Source: a virus
Virus record (IMG/VR): IMGVR_UViG_3300017758_000137
Location: 1 to 24,098 of that record
Reading direction: 5' to 3' (one strand)
DNA: 24,098 nt
Position numbers and translations under genes: made by a program. Below are positions 15,116 to 22,808 of this stretch, one piece after another. The notes under the pieces are model-generated. The model had not been told where the DNA came from, searched no databases, and was given only the letters and a program-made list of their open reading frames with translations. The stretch's first letter is position 1. Every line of letters starts with the position of its first letter.

Positions 15116-17339
15116 AGTTGTTTGTCCTCACTGCACAGTTTACCAATTTGATTCCTGCGTCTGTTGAACTTTCTAATGCTCTACCAATAACGTTGAATGG
15201 TGAAATTGACTCACCTGACGCCACTGCTCTAGCACAACCTTTTACTGACGAAGTAACAAGTCTTTGACCTTTTGTTACAGCACCTGTAACTCTAACTGGT
15301 GTTCTACCTGTCATTGCTACGTATGGGTGTGTGTCATTGTTACCTGCCGCCGCGTTCATGGCGTATGCTGGTTGCTCAGATATCACACCAAAAACTTGAT
15401 CTGATAAGTCCGATGTTGTTTCTGTGATCTCTGCGTCACCACCAACCATTACTACTGCACCTGCTGACATAGGAGCGTCTGCTTCGAAACGCTCGGCAAC
15501 GTCCGCGTACTGAGCCGATGTTGCAACGGCGTGTACTACGTTCGCCCTAATGTCCACAAGGGACGCTGTGCCTGATGGTCCTTCAGTGTTTCCTTCTGCC
15601 CTTCTGAAAGCAGTAAAGGCACCACCCGCGTTACCGTGAATAGTTGTTCCGTCATCTGCAAACGCTTCATCCCACGCCCAAAGCAATGGCATTTCAGTTG
15701 CAGTTGAACCTTCACCTCTGTTAATCTGTAAACCTGAAACTGTAGGCATACCTGAGTTTGCCGACACGTTTCTGTTAACTTCGATGATGTTGTCCTCGAT
15801 TGATAGTGTTGTTGTATTTACGATTGTCTCTGTACCGTCAACAGTCAAGTTACCACCAATTCTAAGGTTGTTTGTAACAACAGTTTCACCAGTTGCTGTG
15901 ATCGTACAAAGTCCTGAAGATGCAATAGTTAGGTTCGTACCATCACCTTCAATCTTCTCACCATCATCACCAAATACAAGTCCGATGTTGTTGGGTAAGT
16001 TAACATCTGCTGTTGCTGTCAAGTTGATGTCAGCACCTGAATTGATTGTCAAGTCTGTGTCATTTGACTCAATCTTTTCACTTGCGTTGTCATCAAAAAC
16101 TATACCTATGTTTTTTGGAATGTGTACATCTGACACCGCTGTAAGGTTTATCTTTGCACCTGAATTGATAGTTAAATCTGTGTCGTTTGATTCGATTTTC
16201 TCAGTTCCGTTTGCATCAAATACAAGTCCAATGTTTTGTGGAATGTGTACATCTGAAGTTGCCGCTAAATTGATCTTGGCGCCTGAAGTTACTGTAAGGT
16301 CTGTGCTGTCACCTTCAATTTTCTCACCAGTACCAAATGTTATACCTACGTTGGCAGGTATTACTACATCTGTTGTTGCTGTAAGGTTGATTGCACCACC
16401 CGATGTTACTGTAAGGTCTGTACTGTCACCCTCGATCTTCTCACCTGTACCAAAAGTGATTCCCACGTTTGCAGGTACCACAACGTCTGTTGTCGCTGTA
16501 AGGTTGATTGCACCACCTGATGTTACTGTTAGGTCTGTGCTGTCACCCTCAATTTTTTCACCTGTACCAAATGTTAAACCAACGTTTGCTGGTATCACAA
16601 CGTCTGTCGTTGCAGTTAAATCAATTGCGTCACTTGATGCGATTGTTAACTTTGTACCATTACCCTCAATCTTCTCACCGTCGTCTCCAAAGGTCAAACC
16701 AATGTCTGCCCCAAGATTTACATCACCGTTTGCACCAACTGTGATTGTTAGGTCAGTATCGTCTGATTCAATCTTTTCGTGTGTACCAAAAGTGATTCCT
16801 ATGTTTGCAGGTATGGCCACATCTGATGTTGCTGTTAAATTTATTTTGGCACCCGAGTTAATTGTTAAATCTGTACCATCTGATTCAATCTTCTCGTTGG
16901 CATCGACAAATTGTAATCCTTTGTTGGCCGGTATAACTACATCTGATCCTGCGTTTAATAGAATGTTTCCAGTTCCTTTGGCAGTGATGTTTAGGTCAAC
17001 GTTTGTTTCTCCACTTGCTCCTAGGATTGGACCATTACCTGTTGCCGCATTTGTAATTTCTAATTCATTTACTGCTGATGTAGTTGTTTGAAAGATAACC
17101 GACTCATTTCCATTTGCATCTGCAATGAATCCTGCGTCTGCTATTTTTGGTGCTGTTAATGTTTTGTTTGTAAGTGTTAGTGTTGCCGCCGCTTGGTCGT
17201 CAACATACTTCTTGTTTGCGAACTGACCGTCAGCACTTGGTGCCGCTGTAGCTCCGCCTGTAATGGTGTTGGCTGATGCTGATATTACAATATCACCAAC
17301 TTCTAGTCCATTGTTTACTCTAAAGTTTCGTGTTGTCAT
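15114..17339 (-). CDS. Tail fibre/appendage protein with nine KIEGD repeats and a C-terminal processing-like domain
   Basis: 741 residues. 1-132 is a beta-rich N-terminal part (FRVNNGLEVGD; ANKKYVDDQAAATLTL; NITAKGTGNILLN). 133-484 holds nine tandem copies of a ~39-residue unit (DVVIPANVGITFG, EKIEGD, TDLTVTSG, INLTATT). 485-525 is GNLTVDGTETIVNTTTLSIE, a motif frequent in marine phage fibres. 608-725 (SAQYADVAERFEA, VFGVISEQPAYAM, AMTGRTPVRV, KGQRLVTSSVKGCA, VIGRAL) resembles the C-terminal domain of autoprocessed fibre/chaperone proteins such as Peptidase_G2; cleavage is not shown. The likely role is a host-contacting fibre or whisker. The start has GGGAG 10 nt upstream and a late core 35 nt upstream; a terminator follows. 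Confidence 0.85.
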   Translation of the reverse strand: MTTRNFRVNNGLEVGDIVISASANTITGGATAAPSADGQFANKKYVDDQAAATLTLTNKTLTAPKIADAGFIADANGNESVIFQTTTSAVNELEITNAATGNGPILGASGETNVDLNITAKGTGNILLNAGSDVVIPANKGLQFVDANEKIESDGTDLTINSGAKINLTATSDVAIPANIGITFGTHEKIESDDTDLTITVGANGDVNLGADIGLTFGDDGEKIEGNGTKLTIASSDAIDLTATTDVVIPANVGLTFGTGEKIEGDSTDLTVTSGGAINLTATTDVVVPANVGITFGTGEKIEGDSTDLTVTSGGAINLTATTDVVIPANVGITFGTGEKIEGDSTDLTVTSGAKINLAATSDVHIPQNIGLVFDANGTEKIESNDTDLTINSGAKINLTAVSDVHIPKNIGIVFDDNASEKIESNDTDLTINSGADINLTATADVNLPNNIGLVFGDDGEKIEGDGTNLTIASSGLCTITATGETVVTNNLRIGGNLTVDGTETIVNTTTLSIEDNIIEVNRNVSANSGMPTVSGLQINRGEGSTATEMPLLWAWDEAFADDGTTIHGNAGGAFTAFRRAEGNTEGPSGTASLVDIRANVVHAVATSAQYADVAERFEADAPMSAGAVVMVGGDAEITETTSDLSDQVFGVISEQPAYAMNAAAGNNDTHPYVAMTGRTPVRVTGAVTKGQRLVTSSVKGCARAVASGESISPFNVIGRALESSTDAGIKLVNCAVRTNN
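15888..16943 (-). repeat. Nine tandem ~117-bp coding repeats
   Basis: Nine in-frame units of 34-41 codons in the large fibre gene. Copies 4, 5 and 6 are almost identical in protein yet differ at many third positions. The unit shared with the neighbouring gene is also present at 18497-18898. Confidence 0.9.
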
Positions 17340-17349
17340 GGTTCCATAT

Positions 17350-17382
17350 CTCCCGCATGATTGTTAATTTGTTGTATTTAGC
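17350..17382 (-). promoter_or_regulatory. Late promoter and Shine-Dalgarno for the 741-residue fibre
   Basis: GCTAAATA at 17375-17382 overlaps the stop of the upstream gene, and GGGAG at 17350-17354 lies 10 nt before ATG 17339. The 35-nt gap leaves a proper leader. Confidence 0.6.
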
Positions 17383-19861
17383 CTGCTAATGCAGATATTC
17401 TATAGCCAGATACTGTGGTGCTTCCACCTGATGTGCTTGATGCAAATAGCTCAAGGCTGTTTTCACTTGATGTGTCAAAACCAGCTGTGAATTCTAGTTG
17501 TGTTGTGCCTTTTGTTGAAACAAATGGTCCATTTGCCACTGCTGGCACACCTGGTGTGGCCGCTGTATAAACTTCCTGAATGCTGTATGCACCCTCGGTC
17601 CCGTTAGCACCAACTATAAAGTAAACTGCACCGTTGGCATCGTCTATGTCCATTAGATCTATGGCTGTAGCTGTTGAACTGACTGTAACAGACGCGAATG
17701 CTTTTTGGTTTGCATTGCTCTCAGCAGTCATGTTGTCTTTCAATAAAATTTTGTGTATAGTAACATTTAAGTTAGTTTCAAGACCCGCGGCACTGACTAC
17801 AACGTTGTCGCCGGATATTGCCGCTGTAACAGTAATCAAAGAATTGTTACCTGAAATAGTGTGTCCATAGGAAGTAACAAATGCGTTTGTGCCATCGTGT
17901 ACGACCAATGCTTCGACCACGTCCATCTCGGTCTTGCTGTCGTTGTCAACGCTGATGAAGTACTTGGCTCCCCTGAAAGTTCCATGTGCAAATGTATCTA
18001 TGGATTCTGACGCAGAGTCAACATCCGTGTTGCTTGTGGTCACAGTGTTTCCCCTAGTGGCGTCTGTGGTGCTGGAGGACATAGCAACTTTATAGAAACT
18101 GGCCACGCAATCAGCCGATGCTCCTGCGGCCCTTAGCCTAAATTGCCCGTTGCTGACATCTGTGGTAAGAGTTGGAACGTTGCTACCACCGGCAGTTTCA
18201 ATCCCCCTCCGGTTACCCAAGAAAGATGCCGAGTCATTGTTTGTTATTGCTAACATTTCTGCACTGATCACTTCATTTATTACGTCGTTGTAAACCAAGA
18301 AATAGAAAGCACTGTCTATGAATGTTGCATTTATGCTGTCTATCGTCCTGGCGGCTGTTCCAAGATGTTTATTATTTCTCACTGTCGCTAAAGTGTCATC
18401 AGATACGGTAGTTGCAACTGTGTCAAAACTCAAAGTACCACTTCCGTCTGTGACAAGAGCCTGTCCGGCTGTGCCATCTGCTGTTGGTAGATTAAATGCT
18501 GTACCACCAGAGGTTATAACAAGTTTACTACCATCAGATTCGATCTTTTCATTTGCATCTGTGAAATGTAAACCAACGTTTGTAGGAATAATAACATCGG
18601 TCGCCGCTGTCAATTTTATATTGTTTCCGGTTATTGTTAAGTCAGTCCCGTCGCCTTCGATTTTTTCTCCATCATCACCGAATGTTATACCAATGTTAGC
18701 ACCAATGTTGATGTCTCCACCTGATCCTACTGTGATTGATAAATCGGTGCCATCTGATTCAATTTTCTCTGCCGTGGCAAAAGTAAGTCCAACGTTGACC
18801 GGAACGTTGATGTCGGTTGTAGCTGTTAGGTTGATGTCATTGCCTGATGTTAAAGTAAAATCTGTGCCATCCGAAGATATAGATTCGTTTGAATCGTGAA
18901 ACTGTAAAGTTGGTGTTCCACCACTGTCAGTTAAAAGTAAGCCGGTGTCATGAACATGTGTAAGTGCTATTTCATCATTGGCACCAAATGATAGTATTGC
19001 ACCATCGTGCTGTAATTCTAGGTCTTGTGTTAGTGTTACATCTCCATCAGAACCTATTGCTATTGCATCTGTGTCAGATGTGTGCCCAATGGTTGTTCCA
19101 TTTATAATTACACTGTCAACTGTCAAAGTTGTTAAGGTACCTAGAGACGTGATATTTGATTGGGCCGCACCTGTTACGGTTGCGGCTGTCCCAGAAACAT
19201 TTCCAGTGACGTTACCTGTCAATGGACCTGCAAAAGCATCGGATGTCACTGTGCCATCAAAGAAAGCGTCTTTAAATTCTAGACTTGAAGTTCCTAGATC
19301 TATTTGATTGTTTGTGACTGGAGTTAGTGCACCGTCACCTATCGTTAATCTACCTGAACCACCTGTTGCTATTGTTATAACATCGGATCCTGAGAAAGTG
19401 ATTGATGTGTTACTGTCGGCGTCACCGCTGATTGAATCTATTGATAAACTTCCGACATTTGATATGTTTTGATCATTGAAATCAACAGTACCTGTGACCA
19501 CAAGGTTACCATCAATCTCTACGTTATCGTTGATATTGATAGTGGTTGAGTCAGCGGAACTAATAGACGTCCCACTTACTGTTAGGCCATCCATTATGAT
19601 GTTACCTGTGCCTGATGTTGAGAACGTTAGATCTGCATTTGTTGGTGCTACTAGGTTTGTGATTGATATGTCACCTTCGGCACCAAACTCTAGGCCTGTG
19701 CCTGCACCATTTACTTTAAGAACCTGTCCTGCTGAACCTACTGCTGTAAGACCTGTACCACCATTTGCTACTGGAATTGATTCTCCCGTTTGGAATTCCG
19801 CCATTCCAGTGGCCACATTTGATGCATTGAATACTACTCGTACCGGTGTCTTATCTGCCAT
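17378..19861 (-). CDS. Large tail fibre/structural protein with triplicated C-terminal beta domain
   Basis: 827 residues from ATG 19861 (MADKTPVRVVFN); a GTG 33 bases further up is in frame but less likely. Order: NGGTGLTAVGSAGQVL (33-48, a fibre N-terminal motif), NADLTFSTSGTGNIIMDG, GNLVVTGTVDF, SIDSISGDADSNTSITF, FDGTVTSDAFAGPLTGNVTG (201-220, a PLTGNVTGNVSGTA-type collar), LSFGANDEIALTHVHDTGLLL (290-310, frequent in marine phage virion proteins), and four KIE-type repeats (322-455). Then comes a domain present three times (506-597, 619-712, 731-812), each with an AxYFxV strand. No enzyme motif is seen. It is probably an adhesin or fibre. A late core lies 62 nt upstream; the Shine-Dalgarno is weak. 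Confidence 0.82.
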   Translation of the reverse strand: MADKTPVRVVFNASNVATGMAEFQTGESIPVANGGTGLTAVGSAGQVLKVNGAGTGLEFGAEGDISITNLVAPTNADLTFSTSGTGNIIMDGLTVSGTSISSADSTTININDNVEIDGNLVVTGTVDFNDQNISNVGSLSIDSISGDADSNTSITFSGSDVITIATGGSGRLTIGDGALTPVTNNQIDLGTSSLEFKDAFFDGTVTSDAFAGPLTGNVTGNVSGTAATVTGAAQSNITSLGTLTTLTVDSVIINGTTIGHTSDTDAIAIGSDGDVTLTQDLELQHDGAILSFGANDEIALTHVHDTGLLLTDSGGTPTLQFHDSNESISSDGTDFTLTSGNDINLTATTDINVPVNVGLTFATAEKIESDGTDLSITVGSGGDINIGANIGITFGDDGEKIEGDGTDLTITGNNIKLTAATDVIIPTNVGLHFTDANEKIESDGSKLVITSGGTAFNLPTADGTAGQALVTDGSGTLSFDTVATTVSDDTLATVRNNKHLGTAARTIDSINATFIDSAFYFLVYNDVINEVISAEMLAITNNDSASFLGNRRGIETAGGSNVPTLTTDVSNGQFRLRAAGASADCVASFYKVAMSSSTTDATRGNTVTTSNTDVDSASESIDTFAHGTFRGAKYFISVDNDSKTEMDVVEALVVHDGTNAFVTSYGHTISGNNSLITVTAAISGDNVVVSAAGLETNLNVTIHKILLKDNMTAESNANQKAFASVTVSSTATAIDLMDIDDANGAVYFIVGANGTEGAYSIQEVYTAATPGVPAVANGPFVSTKGTTQLEFTAGFDTSSENSLELFASSTSGGSTTVSGYRISALAG
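17426..18346 (-). repeat. Three diverged copies of a ~95-residue domain
   Basis: Residues 506-597, 619-712 and 731-812 of the 827-residue protein share an ID...F.xAxYFxV strand, a central segment with ALVVHDGT or an equivalent, and a Gly/Asn turn before a closing strand. Similarity is low but aligned in order. Read by eye. Confidence 0.55.
18497..18898 (-). repeat. KIESDG-type fibre repeats, second array
   Basis: Four units (one beginning NESISSDGTDFTLTSG) are homologous to the nine-copy array at 15888-16943, indicating gene duplication or module exchange between the two fibre genes. Confidence 0.8.
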
Positions 19862-19923
19862 AATGTTCTCGTTCTGTCCCCGGCCTTCTTGCACTCACCG
19901 GATGGATATCCTATCAACAAGTG

Positions 19924-19931
19924 TATTTATT
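19924..19931 (-). promoter_or_regulatory. T4-type late promoter core for the 827-residue fibre
   Basis: The minus strand reads AATAAATA followed by CACTTG, 62 nt before ATG 19861. It lies 8 nt after the stop of 19940-20932, giving a long leader. Confidence 0.6.
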
Positions 19932-19939
19932 GTGTGTTT

Positions 19940-20932
19940 TTAAAATTGGAATAGCGTGATTCCAGCGGCATTTGCCGACAATGCTGTTCCGTCTGATAGC
20001 GTGAATGTTTGTTGGGCATCTGTGTACACAGGAACGTCTTCGACGGTGGCGTTGAATTCAAGTGTCAGATCACCGTCTTTGGCCAATAGCTGTGCATCAC
20101 TAAATGATGTGCTACCATCACTGACAAATAGTTTAACATTTTGCACAGGTCTCGCAAGTGTACCTGCCTTGGCACCAGTAAGTGATATACCGTTGGTTCC
20201 AACCTTACTACCTGTGGGCAGTGTTGCACCAGTGGCTGAGATAGAAAGTGATCCTGTGCTGTCTGATGATATTGTTGCTCCGCCTAGGTCTATTGTTTCA
20301 GCCGCTACATATAAAGTTTGCCAACGTCTACTGGCACTTCCTAGCTGAAATACTCCATCTTGGCTTGGTATAAGGTTTCCTGCAACTTGTATGCCTGCAG
20401 ATGAATCTTCTGTGGAAAGTGTTGTTCCTGCCACCCTGATACCTTCTATCACAACATTCCCGTTGCTTGAATTCAATGTAAGGTCAGCATTGCTTGGTGC
20501 GGCAATTGTAGATCCCACGAATGAAAGATCACCTATAGACACGTTTGCTATTTCAGTGTCAACATATGCTTTTATTGATTGCTGTGTCGCCAAGGCCGTC
20601 GCTGAGTTGGAAGACAAGGTGTCCTGATCCAGTATTGTTGTCACACTTGCACCTGAACCTATTTTGAAGGTATCATTTATCAAAACAATTCCTGTGCCTG
20701 ACGTCTGCAAAGTCATGTCTGCGTTCGATGGTGCTGACAACGTTGATCCTATTGCACTTAGGTCACCTAGACTCGATGAGCCTCCTCCTCCGACCACTGT
20801 GCCGCCGGCAGTGACACCGTCACCAATCCTTAGACTACCTGTGTCTACATCTACTGCTAGGTACCCGTCTTCTATGATGTGTGTTGCTAGATTGTAGTCC
20901 TTGTAAGATCCTACCAGTTTCCTGAATGCCAT
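19940..20932 (-). CDS. Fibre/structural protein with Mtd-like N-terminal segment
   Basis: 330 residues. The N terminus contains HIIEDGYLAVDVDTGSLRIG followed by DGVTAGGTVV, the motif found at the start of phage receptor-binding proteins of the major-tropism-determinant N-terminal type. Two copies of a NADLTLxSSxGN unit follow (APSNADMTLQTSGTG and APSNADLTLNSSNGN), then GNLIPSQDGVFQLGSASRRW (a region often just before the tip). It ends in beta strands DAQQTFTLSDGTALSANAAG. Preceded by AAGGAGCACAC before ATG 20932, 9 nt after the stop of 20942-21376, so it is translated from the same mRNA. No reverse transcriptase or variable-repeat pair is seen, so no diversity generation is claimed. Confidence 0.78.
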   Translation of the reverse strand: MAFRKLVGSYKDYNLATHIIEDGYLAVDVDTGSLRIGDGVTAGGTVVGGGGSSSLGDLSAIGSTLSAPSNADMTLQTSGTGIVLINDTFKIGSGASVTTILDQDTLSSNSATALATQQSIKAYVDTEIANVSIGDLSFVGSTIAAPSNADLTLNSSNGNVVIEGIRVAGTTLSTEDSSAGIQVAGNLIPSQDGVFQLGSASRRWQTLYVAAETIDLGGATISSDSTGSLSISATGATLPTGSKVGTNGISLTGAKAGTLARPVQNVKLFVSDGSTSFSDAQLLAKDGDLTLEFNATVEDVPVYTDAQQTFTLSDGTALSANAAGITLFQF

Positions 20933-20941
20933 GTGTGCTCC

Positions 20942-21376
20942 TTATAGCCCGGATAATGTTTTTAGTCTCTGAACGAACTCACTTTCGTTTTTGGCTTCCT
21001 TGTTCTTCATTTCGGCTGGCACCCCAGGATTCTCTCCGTTAGTGACTTCTGGTTGTTTTACTAATGGTTCGTCTACTCTCACTTCTTGATCAGGTGCAGT
21101 CTCGTCTGCATCTTGTGTGATGTTATCAAACTGTGCCAAGTCTTTGCCTGCTTCTTTTTTCTTCATTTCTAATTCTTGTTGCAATGGATACACTGATGCC
21201 ACTGTGTTTGGGTCATCTGAATCTACCTTACCTGGATTATCTGTATTGCTGTCTTTTGGTTCGCTATCTACGTCTGAGACCGACACGCCCTTTGCTCCCA
21301 TAAGTTGATTTAGCAATGCTTCGTCTTCTTTGTCAGGAATTGCCTTAATGTTGATGTCTATCTCTTTATATCTCAT
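20942..21376 (-). CDS. Acidic hydrophilic hypothetical protein
   Basis: 144 residues rich in D, E, N and P and probably largely disordered, with no recognised domain. The N terminus (MRYKEIDINIKAI) is the only strand-like segment. Heptad-like charged stretches include YPLQQELEMKKKEAGKDLAQF (mostly helical) and the C-terminal KNKEAKNESEFVQRLKTLSGL. It starts 3 nt after the upstream stop with no Shine-Dalgarno, so translation probably depends on coupling to 21380-22225. Position inside the fibre operon suggests an assembly chaperone or accessory component; this is inference. Confidence 0.7.
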   Translation of the reverse strand: MRYKEIDINIKAIPDKEDEALLNQLMGAKGVSVSDVDSEPKDSNTDNPGKVDSDDPNTVASVYPLQQELEMKKKEAGKDLAQFDNITQDADETAPDQEVRVDEPLVKQPEVTNGENPGVPAEMKNKEAKNESEFVQRLKTLSGL

Positions 21377-21379
21377 CTA

Positions 21380-22225
21380 TTAACTTACTGCGGCACTAAA
21401 TGGTGTTGCCGGATTAGCGCCGGCCGACACTCTCATTTGACCAGCCACTGCATATTTGTCTGCGGCAATGTCGATCAATGTTAATGTGTCTCCTACTAGT
21501 CCACCTTGTGTCCCACTGTTCAATGTTATCGTGTCTGATGCGGCCACAGTTGGAAATGATGTCACTGCGTTGCCATCCTCATCAAGATACATTATTTGTC
21601 CTGCGAAAGTATTGTTGGCATCAGGTGCCTGAATTTTATATGTTGTCGATCCTCCCATGGCAACACTGACGATGAAATGATAGATATTGCCAGAACCTGT
21701 TGCATCTGGCATTGTCAACACAACGTTTGCGTTTCCTCCAACTTCACCGAGTAGAAGTGTTCTACCTGCGTGTTCGGACTCTGTGACTGCGTCAGTGGCT
21801 GTGAAACTGTGTAACGCTTTTTTAAAAGAGCCTGTCAGTGCCAATGTGCTCGATGTCGTTAATGCACCAGTACCACTTGCTGTTATGCTTAAATCAGCAT
21901 TTGAACCATTTGAACTTATCACATTGGTTGTTAAACTATTTGCTGTGATGTCTGTTGCCGTAACATTACCACTGAATATTGCGTTGCCGTTCTCACTCAT
22001 GTCTAGTTGTAATGCTGTGATTGTTGAAGAACCATCTAGACCTTTTAATAGAATGTCATTGTTGGTACCCATAGATTTGATCACAAGGTCAGATGTTATT
22101 CTGCTGATTCTACCAAATTCTGTCCCGCCGTCCTGTAGTTTTACGTCGGCGTTGTCCGCGTCAAGTATGATATCTCCGACTGCGTCAATTGTTAAATTGT
22201 TTGATGTTCTTATTGTTTTCGACAT
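21380..22225 (-). CDS. Fibre-like virion protein
   Basis: 281 residues, rich in Ser/Thr/Asn/Gly and beta-structured. MSKTIRTSNNLTIDAVGDIILD and IFSGNVTATDITANSLTTN are typical of the shaft region of T4-like fibres. NADLSITASGTGAL repeats the motif seen in the downstream fibre genes. The C-terminal half (TLLLGEVGGNANVVLTMPDA; FAGQIMYLDEDGNAVTS; VAGQMRVSAGANPATPF) forms a separate domain. It is first of three co-transcribed genes. A late core ends 7 nt before the ATG and a second lies about 110 nt upstream. Confidence 0.75.
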   Translation of the reverse strand: MSKTIRTSNNLTIDAVGDIILDADNADVKLQDGGTEFGRISRITSDLVIKSMGTNNDILLKGLDGSSTITALQLDMSENGNAIFSGNVTATDITANSLTTNVISSNGSNADLSITASGTGALTTSSTLALTGSFKKALHSFTATDAVTESEHAGRTLLLGEVGGNANVVLTMPDATGSGNIYHFIVSVAMGGSTTYKIQAPDANNTFAGQIMYLDEDGNAVTSFPTVAASDTITLNSGTQGGLVGDTLTLIDIAADKYAVAGQMRVSAGANPATPFSAAVS

Positions 22226-22232
22226 TTGCTAT

Positions 22233-22240
22233 TATTTATG
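22233..22240 (-). promoter_or_regulatory. Proximal late-promoter core before 22225
   Basis: The minus strand reads CATAAATA, then 7 nt (ATAGCAA), then ATG 22225. Confidence 0.6.
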
Positions 22241-22248
22241 CGAAGTAT

Positions 22249-22269
22249 GGGGGAGTATAAAACTCCCCC
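22249..22269. other. Strong GC hairpin in the 22226-22451 intergenic
   Basis: Perfect 7-bp inverted repeat GGGGGAG / CTCCCCC (22249-22255, 22263-22269) with a 7-nt A/T loop. It lies between the distal (22336-22343) and proximal (22233-22240) late-promoter cores. On the minus strand there is no T run after it. It may be an RNA structure in the leader or a processing site. Confidence 0.6.
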
Positions 22270-22335
22270 TCTTATAAGTGTGTCGTGTAAAGTACGTGTT
22301 CTCTGTACCGTGCGAATGCACTGTTGACTTGCAAA

Positions 22336-22343
22336 TATTTATT
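22336..22343 (-). promoter_or_regulatory. Distal late-promoter core
   Basis: The minus strand reads AATAAATA followed by TTTGC, about 110 nt upstream of the gene at 22225. If used, the transcript would carry the GC hairpin 22249-22269. Confidence 0.5.
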
Positions 22344-22376
22344 GGTGTGAATTTGGTATAATATGGGTGTAGATTG

Positions 22377-22420
22377 AAAAAGGGCGATGTGATACAATCC
22401 ATAAATTAATCACACCACCC
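22377..22420 (-). terminator. Rho-independent terminator after the small membrane protein
   Basis: 12-bp stem (22382-22393 with 22409-22420, two G-T wobbles) and 15-nt loop, followed on the minus strand by TTTTT (22377-22381). It lies 32 nt after the stop at 22452. Confidence 0.8.
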
Positions 22421-22451
22421 TTGAGGTTTACGTATATTCTAGATTTTTATA

Positions 22452-22685
22452 TTATTTTCTGCTGTAGATATGATATAAAATCCAAACTGCGACCAATCCG
22501 ATCAACCCTTGATCAGAAAACCCTTGCAGTACGCCCTGGACATTTCCTATTACGGAAACGTTTGGCCAGAACGGAATACCTTGACCATTGAAAAGGATCT
22601 CTAAAATGATTCCTAACGCAATAAGTGAAACACCCACGTCAGCTAATCCTTTAGCCCATCCTTTGATTTGGTTCATGATATCCAT
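22452..22685 (-). CDS. Small two-helix membrane protein, possible holin-like
   Basis: 77 residues. Two hydrophobic segments: about residues 15-33 (LADVGVSLIALGIILEILF) and about 60-73 (GLIGLVAVWILYHIY), separated by a 25-residue loop with GQGIPFWPNVSVIG, and ending in RK. No Cys. The basic C terminus after the second helix and the two-helix hairpin are the features of a small holin or similar envelope protein; no family-specific motif identifies it. The Shine-Dalgarno (GGGGAGG, 7 nt before the ATG) is among the strongest in the window and a late core lies 46 nt upstream, so abundant late expression is expected. Alternative: a virion membrane-contact protein. Confidence 0.75.
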   Translation of the reverse strand: MDIMNQIKGWAKGLADVGVSLIALGIILEILFNGQGIPFWPNVSVIGNVQGVLQGFSDQGLIGLVAVWILYHIYSRK

Positions 22686-22692
22686 TTTTGGA

Positions 22693-22739
22693 CCTCCCCT
22701 TTGTTGTTGTGATTCTTGCGAATCGTAAATTTATTTAGG
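22693..22739 (-). promoter_or_regulatory. Late promoter and strong Shine-Dalgarno for the small membrane protein
   Basis: Minus strand: CCTAAATA at 22732-22739 and GGGGAGG at 22693-22699, 7 nt before ATG 22685. The rest of 22686-22808 shows no other clear feature. Confidence 0.65.
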
Positions 22740-22808
22740 TACCTGCGGTGCAAGTAAAGTTACCTTATTTGGTCTGCGACTGGTATGAAGGTGAAAAAAA
22801 TTAGTAAT

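Noticed and set aside
15888-16943. CRISPR-like regular repeats
   Set aside because: The units are ~117 bp, adjacent, without spacers, and in frame within a large coding gene.
15784-17091. 435-residue plus-strand open frame opposite the repeat array
   Set aside because: It is the antisense shadow of the repeated, codon-biased fibre gene; composition is Val/Ile/Pro/Ser noise without start signals.
19862-19894. GTG start giving a 33-base N-terminal extension of the 827-residue fibre
   Set aside because: The ATG at 19861 begins a better N terminus (MADKTPVRVV), and the extension is low-quality sequence between promoter and start.
19940-20932. Diversity-generating retroelement target, suggested by the Mtd-like N terminus
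   Set aside because: No reverse transcriptase, template repeat or adenine-variable repeat pair is visible in the window.
22324-22362. Plus-strand promoter TTGACT ... TATAAT
   Set aside because: Spacing is 27 nt, not 16-18. A TGGTATAAT extended -10 is present but has no gene downstream on the plus strand.
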